From: Phaseolus vulgaris
Lineage: Eukaryota > Streptophyta > Magnoliopsida > Fabales > Fabaceae
DNA length: 64,000 nt
Reading direction: 5' to 3'
Assembly (NCBI RefSeq): GCF_000499845.2
Contig: NC_023749.2
Coordinates: 44,581,608 to 44,645,607, forward strand
The notes beneath the pieces are model-generated. The model made no database searches. It was not told the origin of the DNA and worked only from the letters and a program-made list of their open reading frames with translations. This document shows positions 1-10,210 of the stretch, piece after piece. Numbering within the stretch: the stretch's first letter is position 1; each line of letters opens with the position of its first letter. Both the position numbers and the translations under genes were made by a program.

Positions 1-840
1 TTTTTTGTCTATATTTGTCTTGTAATACTTTCTTCTAACAAACCCCTCCCTATGTTGCCAATCCCTTCACCTAACACATTGTGGAATTCCATAGAGTTAA
101 AAAAATTAAAGTTTTCATATCATACTCAATCTACCATTAAAGTTTTCATATTATACCCAATCCACCATTCATATATCAGACTTGCCTCATAGACTTGCCT
201 CATATGACAAGTTGTCAATGTCCAACCGCATATCATTATGATGGTCAAAGAACGAAGGAATTTTCTACACAATTACATCACAAATTCCCACGGGCAAATT
301 TAAGGGATGCCAATTTCAATGTGACTTGCATTGGATGAATCTGGAACACCAATATCAAGATTAGTTTGATCTTGAACTCCCATGTAATAATAAGCATCCA
401 CTACCAAAAAATCATGAAATAAAAATTTTAGAGACAAAAAATAATTAGTTGTTATAGTGACTAAATTAGACACCATTTTAAAAACTATTTTTTTTTTAGT
501 TTCTAAATTTGATAGCAAAAATCTTGGTAGTTAATTAGATATCAATTTAGAAACCATCTAACAATATTAAAACTAATTTAAAAACCATTTTTTTTAGTCT
601 ATAAAATCGTCTCTAATTTAATCACTATAACAATTAATTATTTTTTGTTTTTAAAATTAATTTTTATTTAATTATTTTATTGTAGTGATTTAATAAGTAA
701 CGAGAATCTATACTAATTTCTCTCACAACCACTCTGACATATTAAGTTTAGAGATGTTCGTCCCATCTATAATCACTATCTATAATCACTGTTTTGAGAA
801 TGAAAAGATAGATGTTCTTATTCATTCATTTCATCCATTT
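1..840 (-). pseudogene. RING-H2 ligase gene fragment, copy A (broken)
   Basis: This is a degenerate, truncated copy of the RING gene at 4284-5079, read on the minus strand. Positions 1-90 match coding exon 2, but the stretch with the splice acceptor and the ELLA codons is missing and an in-frame TAG replaces a residue (QI-stop). Positions 200-390 and 690-830 match coding exon 1. The exon is interrupted at 399-687 by a MITE. A 13-bp exact tandem duplication (178-190 and 191-203) doubles the GC splice-donor region. The RING exon lies beyond the window edge, if it exists. It cannot make the intact protein. The identity rests on alignment by eye to copy B. Confidence 0.75.
399..687. mobile_element. 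MITE with CACTAC/GTAGTG ends inserted in RING copy A
   Basis: A 289-bp AT-rich non-coding element starts CACTACC and ends GTAGTG. Its ends form an imperfect terminal inverted repeat, and internal motifs such as 'tagttgttatagtgactaa' recur inverted near the other end. The flanks ATC and ATT could be a degraded 3-bp target duplication, as expected for CACTA-type elements. Copy B of the RING gene has an empty site at the matching place, which supports insertion. It has no coding capacity. Related copies lie at about 1366-1645, 31640-31897 and 32150-32445. Confidence 0.65.
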
Positions 841-1365
841 CTATCACTGGAAAAATAATAATTAAAAGTTTAAAAGCAATTACTAAAGATAATTTAATTT
901 TAAAAATCTAATTCTAGATATTTAGTTTATCTCATATTTATGTCATTAATTATTATTTGTAAATCTACTTGGAAAATGGATTCATGACAAGGTAATAGAA
1001 AGGGAATCTTTACATTAAAGCTAATTCAATTTTTAAAATCTAATTCTATAAATTTGACCGTTTATATTTATATGGTTTTGGTGCATTAACTATTGTTTTA
1101 GATGGACAATTTATATTTAATCATTATATATACACAAGGTAAATTCAATTTGTTTTACATTAAATAGATTATGCACTAATAGTAATACATAAGATATAAT
1201 TATTTTATCAGTGCTTCTATTTCATTCATATAGTAATTTTATTATCACTTATAGTAATTTTATTATTAAATGATGAAGTATTTTAGAGTACAGATAACAA
1301 TTAAGTGAGCTATATTTACTTTTTTTTGGCAAGTTATATTATTTATATAAAGAAATTCACCTTCT
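690..1365. repeat. Repeat block shared with 10920-11560
   Basis: After a short piece of RING exon, this AT-rich stretch runs nearly collinear with 10920-11560 (shared landmarks: 'ggattcatgacaaggtaat', 'gatggacaatttat', 'caattaagtgagctat'). I see no coding potential. It looks like the flank of the RING cassette copied along with it. The copy at 10920 lacks the MITE found here at 1366-1645. Confidence 0.7.
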
Positions 1366-1645
1366 AGAAAAATCATAAAATAAAAACTAATTTTAGAGAT
1401 AAATAATAACTAGTTGTTATAGTAACTAAATTAGATACTATTTTATAGACTAATTTATTTTTTAGTTTCTATTAAATGATTTCTAAATTGGTATCTTATT
1501 AGCTACCAAAGTTTTTGTTACCAAATTTAGAATACAAATAATTGGTAGTTAAAACATTGGTAGCTAATTAGATACCAATTTAGAAACTATTTAACAATAA
1601 TAAAACTAATTTAGAAACCAATTTTTTTTAGTCTCCAAAGAGATC
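1366..1645. mobile_element. MITE-like element, second family member
   Basis: An AT-rich stretch related to the 399-687 MITE, with the same internal order of motifs ('agttgttatagtaactaa', 'gataccaatttagaaac'). It includes a short palindromic centre built on 'ttggtagctaattagatacc'. It interrupts a repeat block that is continuous at 11500-11590, so it is probably a later insertion. The exact ends are not clear. Confidence 0.5.
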
Positions 1646-1659
1646 TCTAATTTAGTAAG

Positions 1660-2780
1660 TGAGAATTGTATATTTCATATTCTCAGTTCATGTGAAATTT
1701 TCAACATCACCTCTTATGCTAAAAAATAAACATTTTCAACATTGAATTAAATAATTATGGGTGATCTAACAAAAATCCAATAATAACTAATACATATGTT
1801 CTAATATATTCTTAACAAGTAGGTTATGTCTAATTTAATCTCACAAATCTACAAATTTTATTATGCATGCATCTATCCATAAATACTTGGATATATTTTT
1901 AAAACATTTAAAATAAATATTTTAAGAAATATTTAAAATACAAACTCAAATAAAAAAGTAGCCTTAAACAATAATTCAAATAAAATTAAATAATAAAGTA
2001 TTAATATAAATAATTTATCCTTTTAAAAAAAAATTAAATAAGTTGTACCATAAAACAATAGGTTAAAGAAATTATTTTTTTTATAAACAAATTTAATTTA
2101 AAGAAATTAATTTCTTTATAAAAAACTTTAATTTCATAAGTATAAATTAAAAAACATAAATCTGTAATATTGAATCATAAATTATTTTTCAATTCTCAAT
2201 ATTTTTTCGTTGATAATTTGTTTTTATTATTTATTTAAAATGTAAATAAAAATATCTAACACTAAATAACGAATATCCATGAGTTTGATACTAGTATCTA
2301 ACTTTTTAGAGAGTTATTCCTAAAATAAGTATTTTAGGATAAGAAGAAAAATATCTCCCCTCCATTTACTGATTAATTTGATTTCTTTAATAAATATACA
2401 CATAGAGACAAAGTAGTTTATGACTAATTTAATTTCTTCAATAAATATACACAAAGTGACCAGAAAAAAAGGAGATATCAAAGTAATAAATAGTTAAATC
2501 AACAATACATTATAAAATATACATTTTATAGAAAGTTATTAAAGATAAAATAATTAATTACATGAAATAACTATATATTATATTAAATGTCTTACATAAT
2601 ATAATATGAAATAAGATAGAATTAATATAAATGTTGTAAATATCTATGTTCAAAAAAAGGAACCCAGATTGTATATTTTGAGAATATATTTTCTAGATAA
2701 ATTGTATTGGTCATCTTTAAGGATTAATTAATCTATTAATTACACTATTGGTCATACTTATAAAGATGGTAATTTAGTTA
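1660..2780. repeat. 1.1-kb repeat, first copy
   Basis: This non-coding AT-rich block is repeated in the same orientation at 18656-19680, and its first about 110 bp again at 11580-11770. Landmarks in order are 'caacattgaattaaat', 'gttctaatatatt', 'gagtttgatactagtatc' and 'cactattggtcatacttat'. No open frame or terminal repeats were found, so I cannot say whether it is a transposon or a duplicated genomic segment. Confidence 0.75.
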
Positions 2781-3239
2781 TAAATATTTGACTGTTTATA
2801 TGATTTTGGTGCCATTAATTATTATTTACAACATGGACAACTTATAAAGATAGTATTTAATCATTATACATATATAATAAATTTGATTTTATTAAATATA
2901 TTATGCACTAATTACAATACATAAGATAAAAATATTTAAAAAATTATACTTGGATATATTTTTTTTTAAAAAAATGTAAACTCATAAAAATTAGTTTTAA
3001 ACTATTATTCAAATATAATTAAATAATAAAATATTAATATAAATACTTTATTCTTTTAGTAAAAAAATTTAAATAAGTTGTACCGTAAAACAATAGTTTA
3101 AAGAAATGGGTGGGACTTGAATCGGCCCATTTACAACTAACTATGCTAACTTTCTTTAGGTTATTTTTCTTTGACTTTTGTTGACCTGTATGTTACTCCA
3201 ACAATGTTATGTGTACTAGTTCGCACACAACAAATTATG

Positions 3240-3530
3240 AACTAGATTGTAGCTAAGAAATTTTTAAATAAAATTCAAGTCTTCCTTGTGTTTTTCTTAG
3301 ATTTCATAACTAATGCAATCAATGTATCCAAAAATCATGTCCAACACTTTAAGTCTAAGCATATTGAGGTGAGGTATCTCTTCATTCCTGATTATATCTA
3401 GAAAAATATATTTGAATTAAAGTTTGTCAAGACAAATCATCAATGGGATGATATTTTTACTAAGGGGGTATCAATAGAGTGTTTTGATTTCATTAAAACA
3501 AAAATAACTATGGTAGATTTTACAAACTGT
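3240..3530 (+). pseudogene. Copia reverse transcriptase/RNase H C-terminal fragment
   Basis: One plus-strand frame reads as the end of a Ty1-copia polyprotein: SKNHVQHFKSKHIEVRY, then a stop, then FVKTNHQWDDIFTKG. It matches the family pattern in which a KNP.QH..TKHI motif is followed by an ADIFTKPL motif. An in-frame stop separates the two motifs and nothing upstream is preserved, so this is a dead remnant. It ends near a repeat (3578-3650) that recurs at 15748-15820. Confidence 0.75.
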
Positions 3531-3577
3531 TTGACCAGACAATGTTATACTCTATGTAATTAATACATTTATTAAGT

Positions 3578-3960
3578 TGTGTAGGGTTATAAAAATCAAA
3601 CACATTGTGGGAATCAAGTTATCCTATATTAAACTAAGATCAATATTTTTTTATGATCCTTAAGGGAGAGAAAATGATAAACTTCGAAGAATAGAGTAGT
3701 TGTTGGGAGAAATGAAGGATAACTTTTAAAAAAGAAGAGAAAGACAAAGTTCAAAACATATAGGTTAAGGAAATTATTGAAATTAAAAGAGAAGAATATA
3801 TCAATTTAGGGGGAGCTCTATAAAAACATTATTTGTTTAAAGGATAACGAAGAAGAAGACAATGTCTTTGTCTTTTTTTTTTCCCTTCTTATGTATTTGT
3901 TTTCACTCTCATACATGAAAACTATTCTTTGATTCTCTATTTGCAATAAATTTTTGTAAT
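3578..3960 (+). repeat. LTR-like or flanking repeat, partly repeated at 15748
   Basis: Positions 3578-3650 match 15748-15820 ('gtgtagggttata...', 'gggaatcaagttat'). The segment follows the copia fragment. It contains a purine-rich run 'aagggagagaaaatgata' and ends with polyadenylation-like 'gcaataaatttttg', so it may be the 3' end of the copia element. I could not define paired LTRs. Confidence 0.35.
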
Positions 3961-4283
3961 CATAAAAAAATATTATATATTCCCGATATAGTCAGTCACA
4001 ATAGAAATTCAATAATGAAAGGAAAATTGGAAATATTATATTTTCTGACATATATAAAAAATATAATTTAATGTTTTTTCTTTTATGGTATTAAACAAAA
4101 TATCTATTTGTTTTTGTTAATTGAAACTTCTTTTTATTTAGACGTACATTTCACACTACTCCATATTGATCTACTAAGAATAACTTGTATTATGTTTTAA
4201 TGCCCAAGTTGGCAATTCACTATTACAGCAATGTTAAGTAGTTCAAAATTGTGCATGCAAGAACAATGAATTTATTTCCGCTT

Positions 4284-5079
4284 CTATCCAATAGTCAATG
4301 CTGTTGATTTGCACATGGGGCAGACATTTTTCTCATGTAACCATCTCCTTATACAATCTGCATGGTATTCATGTCCACATTGAAGAATTCCAATCTCCTC
4401 TTTGTTCTTATATTTATCCTATGAAATCATATAATATCATGCATAAGTATTTCAATTAGTAAGAGAAAGAGTAAAACAAGTTTCTAATACTACATACTAT
4501 AAAATAATACCTGACATATTACGCAAAGATCAATTTCATGCTCCTCCAAATTATTAGGTAGTAGACAAGTTTTTGTCTGCATTTGTCTTGCAATAATTTC
4601 TTCTAACAAACCCCTCCCTACATTGCCAATCCCTTCACCTAACGCAAGAAGTTCCTGTTGTTGTGGAATTTCAAAGAGTTAAAAAATTAAAGTTTTCATC
4701 TCATACCCAATCCACATTCATATAATAGACTTGCCTCATATGACATGTTGTCAATGTCCAATCGCATATCATTATGATGATCAAGGAATGAAGGATTGTC
4801 CTCCACAATTACATCATAGATCCCCACGGGCAAATTTAAGGAGATGCCAATTTCAGTGTGGCTTACATTGGATGAAACTGAAACACCAATATCAAGATTG
4901 GTTTGATCCTGAACTTCATGGTGTTGTGTCATCCCATTGCCATAGTAAGTATCTAGGAAGTAATAGGAATCTCTACTAACTGCTCTCACTACAAATCTCG
5001 TCATATTAGGATCAGTGATGATTGTCCCTCTATAATCACTGCTCTCGGAATGAAAAGAGAGATGTCCTTGTTCATTCAT
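4284..5079 (-). CDS. Small RING-H2 E3 ubiquitin ligase (MBR2-like), intact copy B
   Basis: Three coding exons on the minus strand: 5079-4735, 4654-4511 and 4418-4284, all phase 0, 624 nt, 207 aa. The C-terminus is a full C3H2C3 RING: CVIC in exon 2, then C-GHEYH-ADC and CPMC in exon 3, ending LTIG-stop. The sequence before the RING (NMSYE/ELLALGEGIGNVGRGL) matches the conserved block that precedes the RING in MBR1/MBR2-type plant ligases. Such proteins bind an E2 and transfer ubiquitin. They are usually several hundred residues long, so this is a shortened form keeping only the C-terminal part. The start is the first ATG after a predicted leader intron (5088-5216). Its first coding intron has a GC donor. 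It lies in an array with broken copies A and C and may itself be a mobile or duplicated fragment. Expression is unknown. Confidence 0.7.
4655..4734 (-). other. GC-AG intron in the RING gene
   Basis: This 80-nt intron starts GCAAGT after exon bases GAG and ends CAG. AG|GCAAGT is the usual context for the rare GC donor class. Using it joins ...DNMSYE to ELLALGE..., the sequence expected for the family. A GT site a little downstream would add a non-family tail (ASLLYECGLG). The same GCAAGT is kept in copies A and C. Confidence 0.75.
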
Positions 5080-5086
5080 TTTTTTC

Positions 5087-5340
5087 ACTGAAAAAATAAT
5101 AATTAAAAGTTTAAAAGAATTTGTAAAGAGTTAAAGAAATACCAAAGATTTTCAATATTGCTTCATCTTTTAATTTCTCATTCTACTTGTATGTACAAAG
5201 TGCGTCTAGATAGTACCTGAGATTGCCAGTAACAATTGTTGTTGGTGTCAGTTGCTCTTCTCGTGATTTCTCCCTCATTTTGGGTAGTTCTTCTTTCGTT
5301 TGCTTCAGTTCTTCAACTCTTCCACTCCTTACGGCTTCAC
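5087..5340 (-). other. Predicted leader exon and leader intron of RING gene
   Basis: Upstream of the ATG an acceptor (ttttttcag) ends at 5088 and a donor (CAG|GTACTA) lies at 5216, giving a 129-nt intron and a leader exon from 5217 upward. No upstream frame joins openly to the coding exon, so the leader is probably untranslated. The leader resembles 9180-9310 and 24610-24740, where it lies next to LTR-like sequence, so the leader itself may be repeat-derived. Confidence 0.5.
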
Positions 5341-6480
5341 TCCTTTCAACCCTTCAAATTAAACTAAATTAAATATTGTCTTTCTTGAAGTTGTGTGAAA
5401 ATTTTAAGTTTTGAAAATATAAGATATATTATATGAAAAATTTATGATTTATTTTATTCATATAATTTATAGGTTGTACAAAATATAACATATTATCAAA
5501 TATTAACATTTTCTAAATCTTAACTTCCTAAATTTAAATAATAATTAAAAATATATTTTTATTTTTATATAAAAGATATTTTAGAAAACTAAAAGATTTC
5601 ATAAAAGTGAATTTAAATAAAATATGTTAAACGAATATTCTCAACATTTATCATTACCATAAATTTATTTATTTGAATTTCAAATTTTAGATTTAATTCT
5701 CATTCATTATTCATTAGATACTTGGTCTCATTCTTTAGATTCTTGGTAATTCTTATTTATCTTTCTTTTATAAGATTGCATCTTCATATTCAATTTGACA
5801 TACATACTATATTATATATTTTTTTTATGAAATTCATCTTTGTCTACTATGAATTTCATTTCATATCATATGGTTCATTCACATTAATCTCTTTTATCAA
5901 CACTCAATTTTTTTATCAACACTCAGACTACTTTAATTAAAAAAAATAAAAACTAAAGACAAATAAACATTAACTGACACAAATTAATGTTAATAACTTT
6001 AGAGTCCCAGATGCAACACAAATTCAATGCTATGAATTAATTAATCTGATTTTAGTAGTTATTGTTGGCTTTTAGCCAATATTAAATACCTATTTTTATG
6101 TAATAAGAAAAAACCTCACTTACTAAGACAGTAAATATTTTTAAATATCTACTATCATACTTGACACATTCCCATTCCTACTCTACAATATTTTTAAATT
6201 GGTCATTTAGTAATAAAATTAATATATATATATATGATAATAATATTGCAATTATATAATAATTAACGCTTGAATGATATATAAACACTAATATATTATC
6301 TGTATCTAATGTTATATTACGTAGTCTATACTATCTAATGTAAAAAAAATAATTTATCTTATTAATATATAATGATTAAATATCATCTTTGTTTAATCTT
6401 AAATAATAATTAATGCACCAGAACCGTCAAATATATCAAAATAGATTAGTAAAATTGAATTAGTTTTAATGGTAAAAATT
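5341..6480. other. AT-rich intergenic sequence
   Basis: No convincing gene is seen. Short open frames here (for example around 5722-5940) are low-complexity Phe/Ile-rich translations of AT-rich DNA. A short TA run lies at about 6219-6234. Confidence 0.6.
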
Positions 6481-7100
6481 TCCATATTGAACTCTCTTAC
6501 TTGTCATTAATATATAATGATTAAATTTACATTACATTTACAAATAATAATTAATGATATCAAGATGAGATAAAGTGAATATTTAGAATTAGATTTTTAA
6601 AACTAAATTGTTTAGTATTTTTTAACTCTTTATAATTGCTTTTAGACTTTCAATTATTATTTTCCTCGTGACAGGAATGGATGAAATAAGTGAATATTCT
6701 GAAAGCACTGATTCTAGAAGAAGGACAAATACTTGTGAGTGTAATATATTTTTGGTTATAAACCGTGAACAATGTCTTACCTTAACATTCACATTCAGAA
6801 AAGTGAACATTGTCTGTCTTTTACTTTTAATATATGCTTTTAAACTTTTAAGTATTATTCTCAAAATTTAAATTGATTACTGTTATGTCAATAACATCCT
6901 TTAGGACTGTGCTAAACCTCAATTTACCTATGATAACCAAAATTGAACACTTTTGCATGAATCTGCACTGTACCTTAATTAAAAAATTGAACACTTCTGC
7001 ATGAACCTGCACTGTAGGTGTGTGTATTCAGTTGTGGCTTTAGCAGGGAAGATAATGGTTCTAAAGAGAGAAAATGAAGCAATTAATAAATGTTACACTA
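6480..7100. repeat. Repeat block shared with 10210-10720
   Basis: Positions 6530-7010 run collinear with 10230-10690, sharing 'aagcactgattctagaag', 'cttaacattcacattcag' and two nearly identical units built on 'attgaacacttctgcatga'. Part of it (6545-6660) is the inverted counterpart of 880-970 and 11010-11095. No coding content is seen. It acts as a spacer between RING cassettes. Confidence 0.65.
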
Positions 7101-7750
7101 ACTAAGCCTAAGTAATAAATCATGAAATATATCAAACTTAAAATGTGGCATTAGTGAACACTAAGCATAACTTATAATTCTCAAAAAAATAAGTAAACAT
7201 AAAAGAATATGATATAAATTAAATTGAATAATCATTATACATCATATCTTTGCAGATTCATTCTTGAATTTATTCTTTGGAGATTAACACTAGGAGTTGG
7301 AGCCCAAAAACATCGCCAACAGAAGAATTTAAAGAAAATAATACATAATTGCATAACTCTTGAATAAAGAAAAACTTCAGAAACATCATTTATTGATTGA
7401 AAATACCACTTAAAAAAAAAAAGTTTTAGTTGTAATAGTTAATTATTCACTGGTTTCAAAAGGGATGCAACAACACAGAACAAGTAAAACAAGTGGAACA
7501 AGAAAAAAAAAAAAGACATTTTACTGATATAATCCCGATATAATATTATATATAAAAAAGAAAAAAATATATATTCCCGATATAATCAATTACAATAAAA
7601 ATTGAATGATTAAAGGAAAATTGGAGATATTATATTTTCAATCATATATAAAAACTATAATTTAATTTTTTATGGTATTAAACAAAATATCTATTTATTT
7701 TTGTTAAGTAATTTTTTTTATTATTTAGACATACATTTCACACTACTCCA
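7100..7750. repeat. Spacer; second half duplicates 3960-4200
   Basis: 7520-7870 matches 3960-4280 ('tattcccgatata', 'tttcacactactccatattg', 'agaataacttgtatta') and continues into the RING exon of copy C, so the duplicated unit extends about 300 bp past the RING stop codon. 7100-7520 is AT-rich with no recognised feature. Confidence 0.6.
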
Positions 7751-7871
7751 TATTGATCCACTAAGAATAACTTGTATTAATGTTCTAATGCCCAATTCGA
7801 CAATTCACTATTACAGCAGTGTTAAGTAGCTCAAAATTGTGCATGCAGGAACAATGAATTTATTTCTGCTT

Positions 7872-9052
7872 CTATCCAATAGTCAATGTTGTTGATTTGC
7901 ACATGGGACATACATTTTTCTCATGTAACCATCTCCTTATACAATCTCCATGGTATTCATGTCCGCATTGAAGAATTCCAATCTCTTCTTTGTTCTTATA
8001 TTCATCCTGTGAAATCATATCATATCATGCATAAGTATTTCAATTAGTAGAAAAAGAGTAAAACGAGTTTCTAATACTACATACTATAAAATAATACCTG
8101 GCATATTACGCAAAAATCAATTTCCTGTTCTTCCAAGTTATTAGGTAGTAGATAAGTTTTTGTCTGCATTTGTGTTGCAATAATTTCTTCTAACAAACCA
8201 TTCCTACGTTGCCAATCCCTTCACCTAACGCAAGAAGTTCCTGTTGTGGAATTTCAAAAAGTTAGAAAATTAAAGTTTTCATATTAAAGTTTTCATCTCA
8301 TACCCAATCCACATTCATATAATAGACTTGCCTCATATGACATGTTGTCAATGTCCAACCGCATATCATTATGATGGTCAAGGAATGAAGGATTTTCCTG
8401 CACAATTATATCATAAATCCCCACGGACAAATTTAAGGGGAAGCCAATTTCAGTGTGACTTGCATTGGATGAAAATGAAACACCAATATCAAGATTGGTT
8501 TGATCCTGAACTCCATGGTGTTGTGTCATCCCAGGCACGGTCGGTTGACGTGGTGTAATTGCTGACGTGTCGATCTTCTTCTCCTTCGGTCGGTCGTTCC
8601 TTTTTGGTGTCTCCTTCGGTCGGGCGGGGAGGGTACCTGCGAAGGCACTCCGACGCTCAAGTAAGTATGAGATTCTAAGTGTGGTTTAGTAAGTGAATGA
8701 AAACGTACCTTTCTCTGGCTTGAGCACAGTATTTATAGGATTGCCTAATGGGCTTTCTATCCCTTGGGCTCAGGGTGGTTGTGGATAGGTCTTGCCGGAA
8801 TGCCCGGGGAACATATATTCTTTAAGCGCGTTCTCCTTATTTTTCAGGGGTGTATCTTAACTACTTTGGCTTGTTACATAAATGCCCTTGCATTTATTAT
8901 ACATTCGGTCGGTCGGCCACGTCCGTTCGGTGTCTACCGGTACATATACTAACTGCTCTCACTACAAATCTCGTCATATTAGGATTAATGATGATTGTCC
9001 CTCTATATTCACTGCTCTCGGAATGAGAAGAGAGATGTTCTTGTTCATTCAT
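7872..9052 (-). pseudogene. RING-H2 ligase gene, copy C (broken)
   Basis: This has the same three-exon plan as 4284-5079. The RING exon is intact (C-GHEYH-GDC, CPMC, stop at 7872-7874). Exon 2 has lost one base in the codons after IGNVG, which moves the frame into a stop within three codons. Exon 1, with its ATG at 9052, is split by an LTR-like insertion at about 8532-8944 and has lost about 40 bp of the target. The GC donor of the first intron is kept. The RING domain itself has no stop, so decay seems recent, but no complete protein can be made. Confidence 0.75.
8532..8944 (-). mobile_element. Solo-LTR-like insertion in RING copy C
   Basis: A GC-richer stretch of about 413 bp breaks the homology to copy B. 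On the minus strand it begins TGTACCGGTAGACACC, has a TATA-like 'cctataaatac' near the middle and contains the 'gaccgaccga' motifs seen in several LTRs of this window (compare 24990-25110). The unmatched left boundary and loss of target sequence mean the exact end and target duplication could not be fixed. It has no coding capacity. Confidence 0.5.
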
Positions 9053-9179
9053 TTTTTTTCACTGAAAAAATAATAATTAAAAGTTTAAAAGATATTTTAA
9101 AGAGTTAAAGAAATACCAAAGATTTTCAAGATTTTCAATATTGCTTCATCTTTTAATTTCTCACTCTACTTATATGTAC

Positions 9180-9590
9180 AAAGTGCGCCTAGATAGTACC
9201 TGAGATCGGCAATAACAACAATTGTTGTTGGTGTTAGTTGCTCTCTTATGATTTCTCCTTCACTTTGGGTCGTTCGTCTTTCGTGTGCTTCAGTTCTTCA
9301 ACTACTCCTTCCATCTTCAACCGTAGAAGGTTGTCTGACGAACAAGGAAGTACTCTGTATGTATTGAGATTGAGAGAGTGTATCATGTAAAACTGGTAAA
9401 AACGTACCTTACTCTTTTGTATAAGACTTATTTGTAGTGTTTGGTAATGAGTTATTTTATTCATGGACCATTTTTTGCGTAGGGGAGGAATGCAGGCTAG
9501 CCCGCTTCGCGCAAGAAGTGCGAGCTCATTTCTCTGACCTGTCCCACATAAAAGGTAATATGCGAACCTGCGGCCAGTCCACATGAGATT
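9180..9590 (-). repeat. Leader of copy C fused to LTR-like promoter sequence
   Basis: 9180-9310 corresponds to the leader exon of copy B. 9310-9480 continues into sequence closely matching 24775-24905 ('gaaggttgtctgacgaac', 'gatgtaaaactg', 'taatgagttatttt'), which looks like an LTR promoter. The open frame over 9246-9584 has no recognisable domain. This copy suggests the RING cassette was transcribed from an LTR-like promoter. Confidence 0.4.
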
Positions 9591-10210
9591 TTTTTTCCAA
9601 AAATTAAAATTTTATTAATTATAAAAAAACTTATTCCTACCACTGAAAAAGTAAAATTTTATCCTGTTTCAATTTATTCAATTAAGGTAAAAATATAAAT
9701 TCAAATATAAGGGTTGTTAGAAGGCTTGATTAAATATAATTAAAGTTTTTCTTTGTATCTATTTTTCGTATATATGTATATAAGAATATCTTATTAAAGT
9801 TTTGCTACAAAATATTTTAATAAAGATGACTAATTTTTTAGTTATCCTATTGACATCTCTTCTTTTTATTAACAAATTTTAAATATAAGACTTTACTTAA
9901 AACTAAATTCATTGTCACTCTTCATACTAACTACATGACTCAACTAAAGGTATGGTCCTGAGTAACCTTTAAAGTCGCTTTTGCTTGTTTTTCTTTTTTT
10001 GACTATATTTGGATCCATGTTTATATGTATTTAATTAAATATAAGTAATTTATTTAGGTTGGTCAGACTTTAATTGTTCTAGTAAAAAGTTAGTGGCAAA
10101 CTTCTCAGAGAGAGATTGTTCTGCGATTTTGTACATGGGTTGAATAATCCCTAAATGGTTCTTATTTATTTATTTTTATTATTAATAAAAAAAACCATAC
10201 TTTTTTTTAT
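9590..10210. other. AT-rich intergenic sequence
   Basis: Nothing recognisable is seen. It is AT-rich with homopolymer runs and no credible open frame. Confidence 0.5.

Noticed and set aside
4731..4979. Open frame on the plus strand opposite the RING gene (and its counterpart at 8328-8558)
   Set aside because: It is the antisense shadow of RING coding exon 1. It has no domain and is disrupted in the same way as the exon in the other copies.
8293..8538. Independent 81-aa gene
   Set aside because: It is the part of RING copy C exon 1 that lies downstream of the LTR insertion. The start codon falls next to the insertion junction.
9246..9584. 112-codon minus-strand frame ending in an EELKHTKDERPKVKEKS-like sequence
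   Set aside because: It spans LTR-like promoter and leader sequence, the matching frame in copy B is not continuous, and its splice join to the RING exon runs into a stop.
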